Shown here piece by piece: positions 45,668 to 55,812 of a stretch of DNA of 64,000 bases. The stretch's first letter is position 1. Each line of letters begins with the position of its first letter. A model generated the notes under the pieces. It did not search any database and had not been told where the DNA came from. It was given only the letters and a program-made list of their open reading frames with translations. A program made the translations under genes and the position numbers. Source of the DNA: Alteromonas sp. KUL42 (lineage in GTDB: Bacteria; Pseudomonadota; Gammaproteobacteria; Enterobacterales; Alteromonadaceae); assembly GCF_006538325.1 (NCBI RefSeq), contig NZ_BJKK01000011.1:1-64000 (forward strand), read 5' to 3'.

Positions 45668-45952
45668 AATGACACCGTTTTTACACCTCAAATTACTCAA
45701 CGTTATACCAATCCGCATATGAGTCTACGCTCTCAGAGTGAGTATACTTCTATACAGACTGGAATTAGTTGTAGTTGATAACTATCGCTACTACTATGTT
45801 CATTCAATTGACCAAGGGTCAATGTTTGTGAAGGGCAACTAACTAGTTATTAAATAGCTACCTAAAACGATCTGTAATATGTGTAGCTTTCGTCATCATA
45901 GCGTCGTAAATGATGGGTATAGTTATTGCGCTAGATTGGCCATTATTGAGAG
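45668..45952. other. Intergenic region before the 152-residue hypothetical gene
   Basis: 285 bp without an ORF I can support. It must hold the promoter of the gene at 45953. Nothing repeated elsewhere in this window was recognised. Confidence 0.5.
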
Positions 45953-46411
45953 ATGTGTGGTTTGATATCTACGGTCCCGTATGAAATAAGGCAGGTTGAT
46001 AATTGTTACCTGGTTATCCTTCGTGGAAAGTGGAACATGTCCACGAATATTCAATATTTAGCGCAACTTTCTGAAACATTAAAAAGTCGAAAAGGGCGAG
46101 CATTTCATTTGTTTGTTGATATGCGAACTTGGCAAATACCTAACTCGGATATTTACAACCAAATAAAAGCACCAATGAAACTCGACAGACGTAACCAATT
46201 GGGTGAGTTATGGTTGGAAGACGAGTGTACCGATTACGGTAACATTGCTGAAAAGTTTCTTTCCGAACAAAAGTTTGTTTTAGAGCGTACAAACACAGTG
46301 GACGCTTTTTTGAAAAGCGTTGCCGAGCGAGCAGGTAAAGTGGCAGCGAACGACATTAAAAGTTGGGTAGAAAATGAAGAGTTCGATAAACAAATTTATT
46401 CGCCACAATAG
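45953..46411 (+). CDS. Hypothetical protein, possibly STAS-like
   Basis: 152 residues, no signal or membrane segment. Alternating strand/helix order (YEIRQVDNCYLVILRGKWN, then a helix, then AFHLFVDMRTWQIP, then a long helix, then KFVLERTNTVDAFLKSV) resembles the small alpha/beta SpoIIAA/STAS fold, where a beta-strand pair is followed by 'VDMR/W' type strands. That is a guess from pattern only. Single gene upstream of speA, separated from it by about 100 nt. Function unknown. Confidence 0.65.
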   Translation: MCGLISTVPYEIRQVDNCYLVILRGKWNMSTNIQYLAQLSETLKSRKGRAFHLFVDMRTWQIPNSDIYNQIKAPMKLDRRNQLGELWLEDECTDYGNIAEKFLSEQKFVLERTNTVDAFLKSVAERAGKVAANDIKSWVENEEFDKQIYSPQ

Positions 46412-46515
46412 AATTTTTATATCGCAACAAATGTTGTGTTGTCTATAATACGCTGCTTATTTTTGCACTTACTTGCTAAGCGTTGGCTTAGCCCACTTAC
46501 ACATAGGTGAATAAA

Positions 46516-48429
46516 TTGTCAGATTGGAGCATCGAAGAAGCAGAGCGCGTATATGGCGTGTCTCAATGGGGTGGTGGCTATTTTAAGGTTGGTGAAAATG
46601 GCAACGTACACATAACCCCAGTGCCTGAGGATCCAAGTATCCAGATCGACTTTAACTCGGTCATTGACGATATTAAAAAAGAAGGTGTTCAATTTCCTGT
46701 TGTTGTGCGCTTTCACGATATTCTTCGATCGCAAGTTGCTGGCTTAAACAAGGCTTTCCGTACTTCAATAGAAGAAGCTGACTACAAAGGCCAATATCAA
46801 GGCGTTTATCCGGTAAAAGTAAACCAAATGCGTGAAGTAGTTGAAGAAATTGTCGATGCAGGCAAGCCTTTCAATTACGGTTTAGAAGCAGGTTCAAAAG
46901 CGGAACTGCTTACTGTATTGGCCATGAACACCAACGAAGAATCATTGACCATATTAAATGGTTACAAAGACGACGAAGTAATGCGCCTCGCGCTACTTGG
47001 TAGAAAGTTGGGTCGCCGTGTTGTAGTTGTGGTTGAAAAATTCACCGAATTACTACTTTTAGTAAAAATATCAAAAGAATTGGATATCGAACCAATTATT
47101 GGTGTTCGCTCAAAAATGACGGTGAAAGGGCGCGGTAAGTGGGAAAGCTCGGGTGGCGAAAGAGCAAAATTCGGACTTACCATTACTGAAATTATCAATG
47201 CAGCTCGATACCTTGAAGAACAAGGCATGGCGCATTGTTTGAAATTATTGCATTTCCATATTGGTAGCCAGTTAACAGATATTCGCGCTGTTAAAGAAGC
47301 TGTTACTGAAGGTGCGCGTATTTATGCAGACCTCCATAAAATGGGGTTTGAACTTGATTATGTCGATGTTGGCGGTGGTCTAGGAATTGACTACGACGGC
47401 AGTAACTCGACAAATGAATCATCGCGCAACTACAGCATGCAAGAGTACGTCGCAGATGTTGTTTACGGCATGAAAGAAATGTGCGACTTAGAAGGTGTAC
47501 CACACCCTAATTTAGTCAGTGAAAGTGGCCGTGCAATTACTGCGCATCACAGCTGCGTTATTACAGAAATTGTAGGCGAAATTAAGTCTAATGCCTCTCA
47601 AATGGACACGTCGGCAAAAGAAGGTGAGCATATTTTCTTGCGCAACATGCGTGAGTTGGCCGATACCTTCGGCGAACAAACAAACATGCACGAGATTTAT
47701 AACGATGCATCTCAATACAAAGAGCAAGCGCTTGATGCGTTTAAACTTCGTGTATTGTCGTTAGAAGAACTGGGTAAAATTGAAACGCTTTACTGGCAAA
47801 TTATGGCCCGTTTGCAAAAATGGTATCGCAACGAAGAATATGTACCTGAAGAGTTGCAAGAGTTAGACTATAGCTTGTCTTCACAGTATCTGTGTAATTT
47901 TTCTATCTTCCAATCTGCTGCTGATACCTGGGCCATTGACCAATTGCTACCCGTTGTGCCATTAACGCGCATGAACGAAGAGCCAACAGTAAATTGTTCG
48001 TTAGTAGACATCACCTGTGACAGCGACGGTAAAATCGATCAATTTACAATTGGCCGAGAAATCACAGATATCATACCTATGCACCCTTTGAAAAAGGATC
48101 AACCCTACTATGTGGGTTTATTCCTTACAGGAGCATATCAAGACGTGATGGGTGATATGCATAACTTGTTCGGCCGTTTAAATGAAGTGCATATCTACAG
48201 TTACGACGACGATCCAGAAGACTTCTACATTGAAGAAGTGGTTAAAGGGTCTTCTGTTGAGGATGTTTTGAATATTATGCAATACAACCCTCGCGCTATG
48301 GCATCAGATGTAAAACGTTTGATTGACAAACAAGTGTGGGATGGGAAGTTAAACCCACGTGAAGGTGTGCGTTGGACAGACTTTTATGAAAACTGTTTAA
48401 GCGGTTACACATACTTAAAACAGTCGTAG
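46516..48429 (+). CDS. speA: Biosynthetic arginine decarboxylase
   Basis: About 637 residues, the usual SpeA length. PLP enzyme making agmatine for putrescine synthesis. Seen: YGVSQWGGGYFKV near the N-terminus, YQGVYPVKVNQMREVVEEI (PLP lysine), FNYGLEAGSKAEL, HFHIGSQLTDI, VDVGGGLGIDYDGS, and ESGRAITAHHSCVI. TTG at 46516 has AGGTGA 5-6 nt upstream and begins LSDW as in relatives. The in-frame GTG at 46507 lacks a ribosome site but remains possible. Confidence 0.96.
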   Translation: MSDWSIEEAERVYGVSQWGGGYFKVGENGNVHITPVPEDPSIQIDFNSVIDDIKKEGVQFPVVVRFHDILRSQVAGLNKAFRTSIEEADYKGQYQGVYPVKVNQMREVVEEIVDAGKPFNYGLEAGSKAELLTVLAMNTNEESLTILNGYKDDEVMRLALLGRKLGRRVVVVVEKFTELLLLVKISKELDIEPIIGVRSKMTVKGRGKWESSGGERAKFGLTITEIINAARYLEEQGMAHCLKLLHFHIGSQLTDIRAVKEAVTEGARIYADLHKMGFELDYVDVGGGLGIDYDGSNSTNESSRNYSMQEYVADVVYGMKEMCDLEGVPHPNLVSESGRAITAHHSCVITEIVGEIKSNASQMDTSAKEGEHIFLRNMRELADTFGEQTNMHEIYNDASQYKEQALDAFKLRVLSLEELGKIETLYWQIMARLQKWYRNEEYVPEELQELDYSLSSQYLCNFSIFQSAADTWAIDQLLPVVPLTRMNEEPTVNCSLVDITCDSDGKIDQFTIGREITDIIPMHPLKKDQPYYVGLFLTGAYQDVMGDMHNLFGRLNEVHIYSYDDDPEDFYIEEVVKGSSVEDVLNIMQYNPRAMASDVKRLIDKQVWDGKLNPREGVRWTDFYENCLSGYTYLKQS

Positions 48430-48430
48430 G

Positions 48431-48490
48431 TAGAGCAAGCGTCGGTTGACCTCTGTGGTAATAATACACTGCAAAGGTCAATATCTGGCT
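48431..48490. repeat. Degenerate copy of the TAGAGC...TTGACCTTTGC inverted repeat
   Basis: TAGAGC, then GGTTGACCTCTG, about 20 nt, then GCAAAGGTCAA. The TTGACCTCTG and CAAAGGTCAA arms pair with one mismatch or G-U. The same arms in perfect form make the element at 14226-14279. Located directly after speA, between convergent genes, where it could also slow or end transcription. Confidence 0.6.
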
Positions 48491-48518
48491 TTAGTAGATA
48501 AAAGTTAAGCTGATACTG

Positions 48519-49667
48519 TTATTGTTTTGTGTCAGCTTGCTCAAAATAACGTTTCCATAGCTCTGCAGTGGTCGAGTTTATCATATTTGATTCTGCATTC
48601 ATCAGCATGACATAACCCACTTTTTGTTCTGGTAAGAAAGCCACATCTGCGCGATAACCTTTTACCCACCCTCCGTGATAATTGAGTTTTACGCCATTGA
48701 TATCGTAAATTCGCCAGCCTAATCCGTAGTGCGCGTCGTCAATCATGGCACGCCAACTTCTTCTATAGGTTTCTCGCTTTGTTCTTACTCGCTCAGTGGT
48801 GACATAGTCAATCATCTCCGGTGAGATGATAGTAGGAAACTCACCCATTAATGCTTGTAAGTAAATAGTCATATCAGTGATGCTAGCGTTAACACCGGCT
48901 GCGGGTGAAAATCGGTAATAATTGCTCTCTACAGCGCCTTCTCGCCATTTATTACGTGCAATGGCTATGTGTGGTTGTGCCCACGACTTCGACGCAAGTA
49001 ATCCTCCTTTGCCTACACTTGCGGTCTTCATACCAAGGGGGGCAAACAACTGATTATGCAGTTGGGCTGAGTAAGACGTATTGTGGTTGCTAAAGTAATA
49101 TTCCAGCGCACCGAAGAGTGCATTTTGGTACGTATAGCACTCGCCAGGTTGGCATAGTGGCTCTAGTTCCCCAAGTGATTTCAACACCCGTTCGAGGGAG
49201 TAGTCTGCCTCAATGAGATTGTCATAAGCATTCGGCATAAAACCACTAGACTGGCCCACAATATGTTGAAGTTGTAATTGCTGCATCCCCTTACCTTTAA
49301 AGGGTATATCGGGCAGTAAAGTGCTTATTGGGGTGTCCCAAGACAATTGGTTTTGCTCGACCAACTTTGCAGAAAGCAGCGCTGTGAATGTTTTAGATAC
49401 AGAGGCAAGACGAAATACCGTATTTTCAGTTATTTTCTCGCCTTTATTTTTTCGCGTTTTACCGTGAAGATAAACACGAGGTATTTTGCCCTGTTCATAA
49501 AAAACAAAAGCATAGCCAGGAACATTGTATTTTACGGCTTCTCTTTGAACATGTTTGGCGTAGTCGTCTAGCCAGTCGGCTTTAACATATTGCGCCCAAA
49601 GCAATAGGGTTAAAGTTAGACAAGCAAAAGGCAAGCGCGACAGCGGCTTACACAAAGAATTTAGCAT
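48519..49667 (-). CDS. Exported serine hydrolase, beta-lactamase class C family
   Basis: 382 residues with a signal peptide (about 10-30, LPFACLTLTLLLWAQYVKA). Motifs: FRLASVSKTFTALLSAKL (SxxK), CYTYQNALFGALEYYF (YxN as Y-Q-N), and NYHGGWVKGYRADVAF (HGG in place of KTG). These indicate a periplasmic beta-lactamase/transpeptidase-like or esterase enzyme. Two cysteines near CQPGECYTY could bond. Converges with speA; second member of this family in the window but not a close copy of the one at 22535. Confidence 0.85.
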   Translation of the reverse strand: MLNSLCKPLSRLPFACLTLTLLLWAQYVKADWLDDYAKHVQREAVKYNVPGYAFVFYEQGKIPRVYLHGKTRKNKGEKITENTVFRLASVSKTFTALLSAKLVEQNQLSWDTPISTLLPDIPFKGKGMQQLQLQHIVGQSSGFMPNAYDNLIEADYSLERVLKSLGELEPLCQPGECYTYQNALFGALEYYFSNHNTSYSAQLHNQLFAPLGMKTASVGKGGLLASKSWAQPHIAIARNKWREGAVESNYYRFSPAAGVNASITDMTIYLQALMGEFPTIISPEMIDYVTTERVRTKRETYRRSWRAMIDDAHYGLGWRIYDINGVKLNYHGGWVKGYRADVAFLPEQKVGYVMLMNAESNMINSTTAELWKRYFEQADTKQ

Positions 49668-49965
49668 ACAGATAGCTCGTTAAACCGTACTTCTTGAATA
49701 GGAAAAGTAAGGGCAGTCGTTGTTATTATGCTCACATTATGCTTATAGCGCGCCTAATGATCAAATGTGAGTCTACTAGCTGTTGTTTTTTGTGAGACCC
49801 TTTTTATCATTTCAAGCGCATAGTAGGCCATTACACATAGAATATCTTTCGGGCAAATTAGTTCTGATTAAATTGTCAGTACTGATTTTGTCGCACATCA
49901 CAATGGAAGGCGCGATAAACTGTAGTTATAAAGTCAGTAAACGAACACCGGAATAAAAGAAGCCT
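49668..49965. other. Divergent promoter region, serine hydrolase / Ada-AlkA
   Basis: 298 bp with no ORF I can support. Must hold promoters for both flanking genes. I looked for an Ada box upstream of the repair genes and saw no convincing match. Confidence 0.5.
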
Positions 49966-51396
49966 ATGTCATTGCGCTTTCAAACAGAAAGTAACGATTC
50001 GCTACAGGTTCAGTATGCCAAAGCGCGTATGAGCCGTGACCCGCGTTTTGATGGTAAATTTTTTGTTTCGGTGAAAACCACAGGTATATTTTGTCGTCCG
50101 ATATGCCCCGCAAAGTTACCTTTTGAAGAAAACGTGACCTACTACAGCCACGCTACCCATGCGATGTCTGAAGGATATCGTCCGTGCTTTCGTTGTCGAC
50201 CAGACAGCGCGCCACAGTCATCAGCTTGGAGGGGAGTCAACACCACCATAGACCGCGCTATGTCACTTCTAACTCAAATCCCATTGCAATCAATAAGTGT
50301 GATCGCTGAAAGGCTGGGGATCAGTGAAAGATATCTAAATAAGTTGATTGTACGAGCATTAGGTATAGCGCCCAAAAAGTTTCAAAATTTGCAGCGCGCT
50401 TTGTTTGCCAAGCAATTAATTCAGCAAAGTAGCCTTTCAATGACTGACGTGGCATTTTCTAGTGGGTTTCAATCTTTAAGGCAATTACAAAGAGCAATAG
50501 AGCAAACTTGCGGTGTAACACCGTCTCAACTGCGTAAAACGCCACACACCAAACAAAGGCATATAACTGTTTTTTTGTCTTATCGGCCACCTTATAACTG
50601 GCTTTATGTACGCCAGTTTCTTGCAGCACGTGCTATTGATTCAATGGAGAGGGTTACTTACGACACTTATGCTAGATGGTTTCGCTTTGAGGGTGAGCTA
50701 GGCTATTTTTGTGCAACACATAACGAAAAGCGACATGGCTTTAACGTTGAGTTGTCTATATCTGACTTGTCATTGACCTACAAAATTATTGAAAACATTA
50801 AAGCATTGCTAGACCTAAACGCCGACCCTATCTTGATAAAACAAAGCCTATTAGAAGCGGGATTAGCTGAAAGTGATTTAACCGAAGGGTTGAGACTGCC
50901 AAGTGCGTGGGATGTGTTTGAAAGCGGTTGTCGAGCTATTATCGGGCAACAAGTGAGCGTAAAAGCGGCTATTGGTCAGGTGACGCTACTTGTAAAACAC
51001 CTGGGAAAAATAGACGAAGAAGCAAAAAAAGAGCTCACTGGCTTAGGCGGTAAAACTGATGAAGAATATTGTTTTCCGCCCCCTGAACTGGTTGCCAGCA
51101 GTGAACTTGATTTCTTACGAATGCCAACCGCAAGAAAGGAAGCGCTTCGGCAATTCGCTTCACTGTTTCTAGACAATGATAAACCTAGCCACAATGCCAT
51201 ACTAAGTATTAAAGGTGTTGGGCCTTGGACACTTAGTTATTTGCAAATGCGCGGTGAGAGAGACCCTGATATTTATCTTGAAGGTGACCTTATAGTGCGA
51301 AAAATGGCTGAGCGTTACCCAATAGACCCTGAACAAGCTGCCCCGTGGCGAAGTTACCTAACACTCCAACTGTGGCAGTGTAGTGAAAGTGATTGA
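49966..51396 (+). CDS. alkA: Ada-type methylphosphotriester domain + AraC HTH + AlkA DNA glycosylase fusion
   Basis: 476 residues. Residues about 24-80 are an Ada zinc domain with four cysteines (C43, C47, C74, C77; GIFCRPICPAK and PCFRCRPD). C43 would accept methyl from phosphotriesters. Residues 85-190 are an AraC-type HTH (SISVIAERLGISERYLNKLI, MTDVAFSSGFQSLRQLQRAI). Residues 195-476 are AlkA-like: AlkA_N, then a helix-hairpin-helix glycosylase with GCRAIIGQQVSVKAAIGQV, ILSIKGVGPWTLSYLQMR, and the catalytic Asp in YLEGDL. A self-regulating alkylation-repair enzyme, overlapping ogt. Confidence 0.93.
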   Translation: MSLRFQTESNDSLQVQYAKARMSRDPRFDGKFFVSVKTTGIFCRPICPAKLPFEENVTYYSHATHAMSEGYRPCFRCRPDSAPQSSAWRGVNTTIDRAMSLLTQIPLQSISVIAERLGISERYLNKLIVRALGIAPKKFQNLQRALFAKQLIQQSSLSMTDVAFSSGFQSLRQLQRAIEQTCGVTPSQLRKTPHTKQRHITVFLSYRPPYNWLYVRQFLAARAIDSMERVTYDTYARWFRFEGELGYFCATHNEKRHGFNVELSISDLSLTYKIIENIKALLDLNADPILIKQSLLEAGLAESDLTEGLRLPSAWDVFESGCRAIIGQQVSVKAAIGQVTLLVKHLGKIDEEAKKELTGLGGKTDEEYCFPPPELVASSELDFLRMPTARKEALRQFASLFLDNDKPSHNAILSIKGVGPWTLSYLQMRGERDPDIYLEGDLIVRKMAERYPIDPEQAAPWRSYLTLQLWQCSESD

Positions 51397-51398
51397 AG

Positions 51399-51869
51399 AT
51401 GATGGAATGTAGACAAACTATAAGAAGCGATATTGGGCATGTTGTGGTAACGGCGAGCGCTGAAGGTGTAACGTCCATTGCATTTACTGATCAACCGGTG
51501 TTGCAAGACCAACCGAATGACATAACCAAGGAAGCGTGTGCGCAGTTAAAAGCTTATTTTGATAAAAAGCTGTCATCTTTCTCACTGCCGTTACATGCAA
51601 AAGGAACAGAGTTTCAGCATAAAGTGTGGCAAGCTCTGCAACAAATCCCATATGGGAAAACAGCCAGCTATCTTGATATTGCGCATGCTGTTAACAACCC
51701 AAAAGGCGCAAGGGCCGTTGGAATGGCCAACGGACGCAATCCCATCGCAATCGTAGTACCTTGCCATCGCATTATTGGCGCAAATAAAATGCTTACAGGT
51801 TATGCTGGTGGGCTTGATAGAAAGCAGTTCTTACTTGAGTTGGAAGGAGCGCAACAGGCGTTATGGTGA
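51399..51869 (+). CDS. ogt: O6-methylguanine-DNA methyltransferase (Ogt/MGMT)
   Basis: 156 residues from ATG 51399 (ATG 51402 and TTG 51393 also possible). FQHKVWQALQQIPYGKTASYLDIA, RAVGMANGRNPIAIVVPCHRIIGANK with the methyl-accepting Cys in PCHR, and LTGYAGGLDRKQFLLELE. Removes alkyl groups from O6-guanine irreversibly. Start overlaps or abuts the AlkA stop (51394-51396), and its stop overlaps the next start. Confidence 0.96.
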   Translation: MMECRQTIRSDIGHVVVTASAEGVTSIAFTDQPVLQDQPNDITKEACAQLKAYFDKKLSSFSLPLHAKGTEFQHKVWQALQQIPYGKTASYLDIAHAVNNPKGARAVGMANGRNPIAIVVPCHRIIGANKMLTGYAGGLDRKQFLLELEGAQQALW

Positions 51870-52747
51870 TCAAAGATATTATCTCGTTGCTAGTGTTAGC
51901 TGGTATTTGGGGCGGCTCGTTTATTTTCATGCGTGTCGCAGCACCTGAATTTGGTATTTATGTGCTAGTGGCCATTCGTACTTTATTAGCTACCGCGGTA
52001 CTACTGCCTTTACTGATGTTGACGGGCTCAATTAAAGAGATAAAACGTCACTGGCTTGCTATTGCACTGGTGGGGCTTGCTAATACAGCGGTTCCATTTG
52101 TCTTGTTTAATTACAGCAGCTTACATCTAGAGGCCGGTGTTAACGCCATCTTAAACGCAACCGCGCCTATGTTCGGCGCTATTGTAGCGTGGATATGGTT
52201 AGGAGATAAGCTCACCAAGTCGGCAATGGTAGGGTTGGTTATTGGCTTTTTTGGCGTGGCAGTTATCAGCCAACAAAAAGTGGGTACAGGAGATATTAGT
52301 TTTATTCCTATCCTTACCGCATTATTTGCCACTCTTGGATACGGTATTGCCGCCAGCATGATGAAAAAGTGGTTACAGGGAGTAAAGCCTCTTGTTGTCG
52401 CAACAGGTAGTCAGGCGATGGCAAGCGTAATATTGGCGCCATTTGCCTTAGCAACCCTACCCGAGGTCATGCCAAGTATGAATGCTTGGTTAAACGCTAT
52501 CGCGTTATCTATTGGTGGTACTGGCATTGCATATATATTGTATTTTAAGTTGATTGCCGATATTGGTCCGTCGAAAGCAATAACGGTGGCTTATCTCGTA
52601 CCGTTATTCGGTATTGTTTGGGGAATTTTGTTCTTACAAGAACACCTTACATCGCAAACTATATTAGGCGGTGTGTTAGTGCTACTAGGCGTAGCGCTTA
52701 CCACTGGCGTGATAAAAAGAAAGCGGCACGCCATGCGTACCGCTTAA
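51863..52747 (+). CDS. EamA/DMT-family transporter
   Basis: 294 residues with ten predicted helices in two EamA repeats: LLVLAGIWGGSFIFMRVAAPEFG at the start of the first, ALFATLGYGIAASMMKKWL opening the second, and AITVAYLVPLFGIVWGILFLQEHLT near the end. Inner-membrane drug/metabolite exporter; substrate unknown. ATG overlaps the ogt stop by 7 nt, so it is translated with the repair genes; whether it helps against alkylating agents is inference. Confidence 0.9.
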   Translation: MVIKDIISLLVLAGIWGGSFIFMRVAAPEFGIYVLVAIRTLLATAVLLPLLMLTGSIKEIKRHWLAIALVGLANTAVPFVLFNYSSLHLEAGVNAILNATAPMFGAIVAWIWLGDKLTKSAMVGLVIGFFGVAVISQQKVGTGDISFIPILTALFATLGYGIAASMMKKWLQGVKPLVVATGSQAMASVILAPFALATLPEVMPSMNAWLNAIALSIGGTGIAYILYFKLIADIGPSKAITVAYLVPLFGIVWGILFLQEHLTSQTILGGVLVLLGVALTTGVIKRKRHAMRTA

Positions 52748-52809
52748 TTAATAAGTACAACGCTATCAAGCTAAACGATGCTGTATGCTTACAAGACTAA
52801 CATGCAGCA

Positions 52810-54276
52810 TTACTCGATAAGCTGAATTCTGACTAAGTTACTACCGTCTCGCTTGGCTTGATACAGCGCGTCTTCGGCATGAGCGGTTACTTCATTCATC
52901 GAGCGCGAAGACGCCGTAAATGAAATACCAATAGAGACCGTTGGCTGCAAATCAGGGAATTCGGTTAGTGGCGCTAAGGTTGCTATACCGTGACGAATAT
53001 TTTGTGCAATATCAAATGCCACATTTGGCCCTGTATTAGGCAAAATGACGATGAATTCACTTCTGCCCCACCTTCCTAACGTGTCGATATCTTTTAACTG
53101 CTCAGCCAAGAATGCGACAATTTTATCTAAAATTTCATCTCCGGCACTTTTACCATGGTTATCGATAATAGTAGAGTGCTCGTCCACGCTAATTAGCATA
53201 ATGCTCAACGATTTGTACTGGGATAACAGATCTTTGTAGATAAGCTGTAAGTTGTCTTTTTCAGGCAAATTATTTGTGTGCCTAACGATTATGTCAGGCT
53301 GCATATCTTTTCTAAAATAATATAGGAGGTTGTAAATCAGCAGGAAAAGTGAAAATACTACGACCAACAAAGTAACAATACTGAATATAAAGGCTTGGGA
53401 AATTTCGGCCTGTCGATCTTCTAAAGGGCTCAGTAAAAAAACGGTCCACCCAAATTGATTAAGCTTCACTTCTGCGATTAAGTAATCATTCTGATCGATT
53501 GTGACTAACTTATTGTTGAGCGCTTGTTCGTTTTGTATAGTCAGCGGAAGACTAGCGTACCACGGTAGCTCTGACAAATTGGTGAAGTCTGAATATGAAG
53601 CAATCAGGCTAGGATCAGAAGACAACATAATGTCACCTTCACCATCGACAAAGAGAAAGTCGTATCCATACTTTTGCTTATAGATATCAAAAATATCGAT
53701 AAAACTACGCAAGCTTTTTCCTACACCAAAAAAGCCTAGAAATTCACCTTGGTCATTGTGTATTTTTATGTCGATATAAAAATGTGTGTCTTCCCATTTA
53801 CCAATGTCTGCGACAGCTTCAACAGGGTAGTCTCGGTACTTAAAATACCAACTGACTTCCCCTTCAATAAGTTCAATTACTGTGCCGTCAGAGTTGTACT
53901 GCTTTCTTTGTGTTTCACTGGCAATAAAAAACGAAAGGCCAAATTCCTTTTCTAACCGCGTAAGTGTAGTGAAAATGGCGTTTTCATCTACGGTTACACC
54001 ATCGAGTAGATCAACCAATTCGGTTGAGTGACCTAGTGCTTCTGATATGTGAAGAGGTTTAAGTAATTGCTCAACAATAAGAGAAATTGCGGGTGACAAC
54101 GATTGTTGTTGTGCGCGACTTTGCTCTGCCACGATCTTAGAAATGCTGAAGTGGACAAGAGTTACAATGGCAACCACCACCACTGCAAACAACACCAAGA
54201 TGCTTCTATGTAGGGTTCTAAAAGTATTCACAGACTGCGCATGCTCCTTTGCCTGACTGGAATCTACGTCTATCAC
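52810..54276 (-). CDS. Membrane sensor with GGDEF-like domain, degenerate signature
   Basis: 488 residues. Membrane helix about 25-47 (RSILVLFAVVVVAIVTLVHF), a periplasmic Cache-like sensor (about 50-300: FEFGLSFFIASETQ-like strand, HFYIDIKIHNDQGEFLGFFGVGKSL), second helix about 302-328, then a GGDEF domain (345-488) with LMLISVDEHSTIIDNHGKSAGDEIL, DTLGRWGRSEFIVILP and PTVSIGISF. The signature reads GRSEF instead of GGDEF. The I-site-like RxxD spacing cannot be judged. Without the G-D pair, diguanylate cyclase activity is uncertain and a GTP- or c-di-GMP-sensing role is possible. Confidence 0.87.
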   Translation of the reverse strand: MIDVDSSQAKEHAQSVNTFRTLHRSILVLFAVVVVAIVTLVHFSISKIVAEQSRAQQQSLSPAISLIVEQLLKPLHISEALGHSTELVDLLDGVTVDENAIFTTLTRLEKEFGLSFFIASETQRKQYNSDGTVIELIEGEVSWYFKYRDYPVEAVADIGKWEDTHFYIDIKIHNDQGEFLGFFGVGKSLRSFIDIFDIYKQKYGYDFLFVDGEGDIMLSSDPSLIASYSDFTNLSELPWYASLPLTIQNEQALNNKLVTIDQNDYLIAEVKLNQFGWTVFLLSPLEDRQAEISQAFIFSIVTLLVVVFSLFLLIYNLLYYFRKDMQPDIIVRHTNNLPEKDNLQLIYKDLLSQYKSLSIMLISVDEHSTIIDNHGKSAGDEILDKIVAFLAEQLKDIDTLGRWGRSEFIVILPNTGPNVAFDIAQNIRHGIATLAPLTEFPDLQPTVSIGISFTASSRSMNEVTAHAEDALYQAKRDGSNLVRIQLIE

Positions 54277-54400
54277 AGAGTATACCTGTTGTATTAATGA
54301 ACTACTAGCGTATGTATGCAGAATCAGCCGCTGACAGATTCACCTTCCTTGGTTACACTAAAGCCACAACTTTTTAATCACCACAATTTAAAGGAATGAT

Positions 54401-55765
54401 ATGGCTTTCTCTGTAGTGGTTTTAGCGGCGGGTAAAGGAACTCGCATGAAGTCCTCTTTACCCAAAGTACTTCACAAAGTAGGTGGCGTACCTATGGTGC
54501 AACGTATTATTAATACTGTGAAGTCACTGGGGGCAGACAGTATTCATCTTGTTTACGGTCATGGTGGTGAGCAGCTTAAATCGACAATTCAAGAAGATAA
54601 CTTGAATTGGTGTTTACAAGCCGAGCAATTAGGTACCGGGCACGCAGTGCAACAAGCAGCTGAACATATCAAAGATGACGAAGATGTTTTGATTCTAGTG
54701 GGTGATGCGCCACTTATTAGAGAAGAAACACTTGGCGCATTACAAGCAGCAAAAACGCAGTGTGATTTAGCTTTGTTAACTGTCGAACTAGAAGACCCAA
54801 CTGGCATGGGGCGTATTGTTCGTGAAAATGACAACATTTCCGCCATAGTTGAACATAAAGATGCTACTAATGAGCAGCGCCTAATAAAAGAAATTAATAC
54901 TGGCATGATGATGATGTCTGGTTCTGACTTGAAACGTTGGCTTAAAAACCTAAGCAACGATAATGCACAAGGTGAGTATTATCTTACCGATGTTATCGCC
55001 ATGGCCGCAGCAGAGGGCAAGCGCATCCAGTCAGCGCAACCACAGTCTGCTGTTGAGGTTGAAGGTGTAAACAATCGCCTGCAACTGGCCAATTTAGAAC
55101 GCGCCCTACAACGTCGTCAAGCAGATGAACTGATGATGCAAGGTGTTACTTTACTTGACCCTAACCGCTTTGACCTACGCGGTAACTTAAACATCGGTAA
55201 CGATATCATTATTGATGTAAATGTGATTGTTGAAGGCCAAGTAGCGCTGGGTAACAATGTGACTATTGGCGCGAATTGCATCCTACGTAATTGTACTATT
55301 GCTGATAATACAGTAGTAGAAGCTAACTCTATTATTGAGGATGCGAAAGTAGGTGAGAACTGCACGGTTGGACCTTATGCGCGACTGCGACCAGGCTCTG
55401 TCATGAGCAAAAACGCTAAAGTGGGTAACTTTGTCGAAATGAAGAAGACCGTACTTGGAGAGGGAGCTAAAGCCAATCATTTGACCTATTTGGGAGACGC
55501 CGAAGTCGGAGCTAATGCCAATATTGGTGCAGGCACTATCACGTGCAACTACGATGGTGTGAATAAGTCGAAAACACTTATCGGTGAAAACGCTTTTGTA
55601 GGGTCTAACTCTTCATTAGTAGCACCTGTGTCTATCGGTGAAGGCGCAACGGTGGGTGCAGGGTCGGTGATCACGTCAAAAGTCGAAGATAAAGCGTTGG
55701 CTATCGCCCGTGGTAAGCAGCGCAATATTGCAAATTGGCCACGCCCTACTAAGAAAACAACATAG
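54401..55765 (+). CDS. glmU: Bifunctional GlmU (GlcNAc-1-P uridyltransferase / GlcN-1-P acetyltransferase)
   Basis: 454 residues. N-terminal pyrophosphorylase: [47 protein letters not shown]-terminal left-handed beta helix with hexapeptide repeats (about 250-440: [53 protein letters not shown]). Makes UDP-GlcNAc for peptidoglycan and LPS. AAAGGAA ribosome site 7 nt before ATG. Functionally linked to glmS 2.1 kb downstream. Confidence 0.98.
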   Translation: MAFSVVVLAAGKGTRMKSSLPKVLHKVGGVPMVQRIINTVKSLGADSIHLVYGHGGEQLKSTIQEDNLNWCLQAEQLGTGHAVQQAAEHIKDDEDVLILVGDAPLIREETLGALQAAKTQCDLALLTVELEDPTGMGRIVRENDNISAIVEHKDATNEQRLIKEINTGMMMMSGSDLKRWLKNLSNDNAQGEYYLTDVIAMAAAEGKRIQSAQPQSAVEVEGVNNRLQLANLERALQRRQADELMMQGVTLLDPNRFDLRGNLNIGNDIIIDVNVIVEGQVALGNNVTIGANCILRNCTIADNTVVEANSIIEDAKVGENCTVGPYARLRPGSVMSKNAKVGNFVEMKKTVLGEGAKANHLTYLGDAEVGANANIGAGTITCNYDGVNKSKTLIGENAFVGSNSSLVAPVSIGEGATVGAGSVITSKVEDKALAIARGKQRNIANWPRPTKKTT

Positions 55766-55812
55766 ATATAGTTTTTTAATAAGTTCAGAATTGACTATAT
55801 CAGACCAATATT

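Noticed and set aside
45709..45731. ATACCAATCCGCATATGAG as a possible insertion-element edge
   Set aside because: Felt familiar from marine gammaproteobacterial intergenic regions, but no inverted partner or duplication is visible.
52778..52811. Hairpin between the EamA and GGDEF genes as a terminator
   Set aside because: A 10-bp near-perfect stem exists, but neither side has a T run; at most a weak structure.
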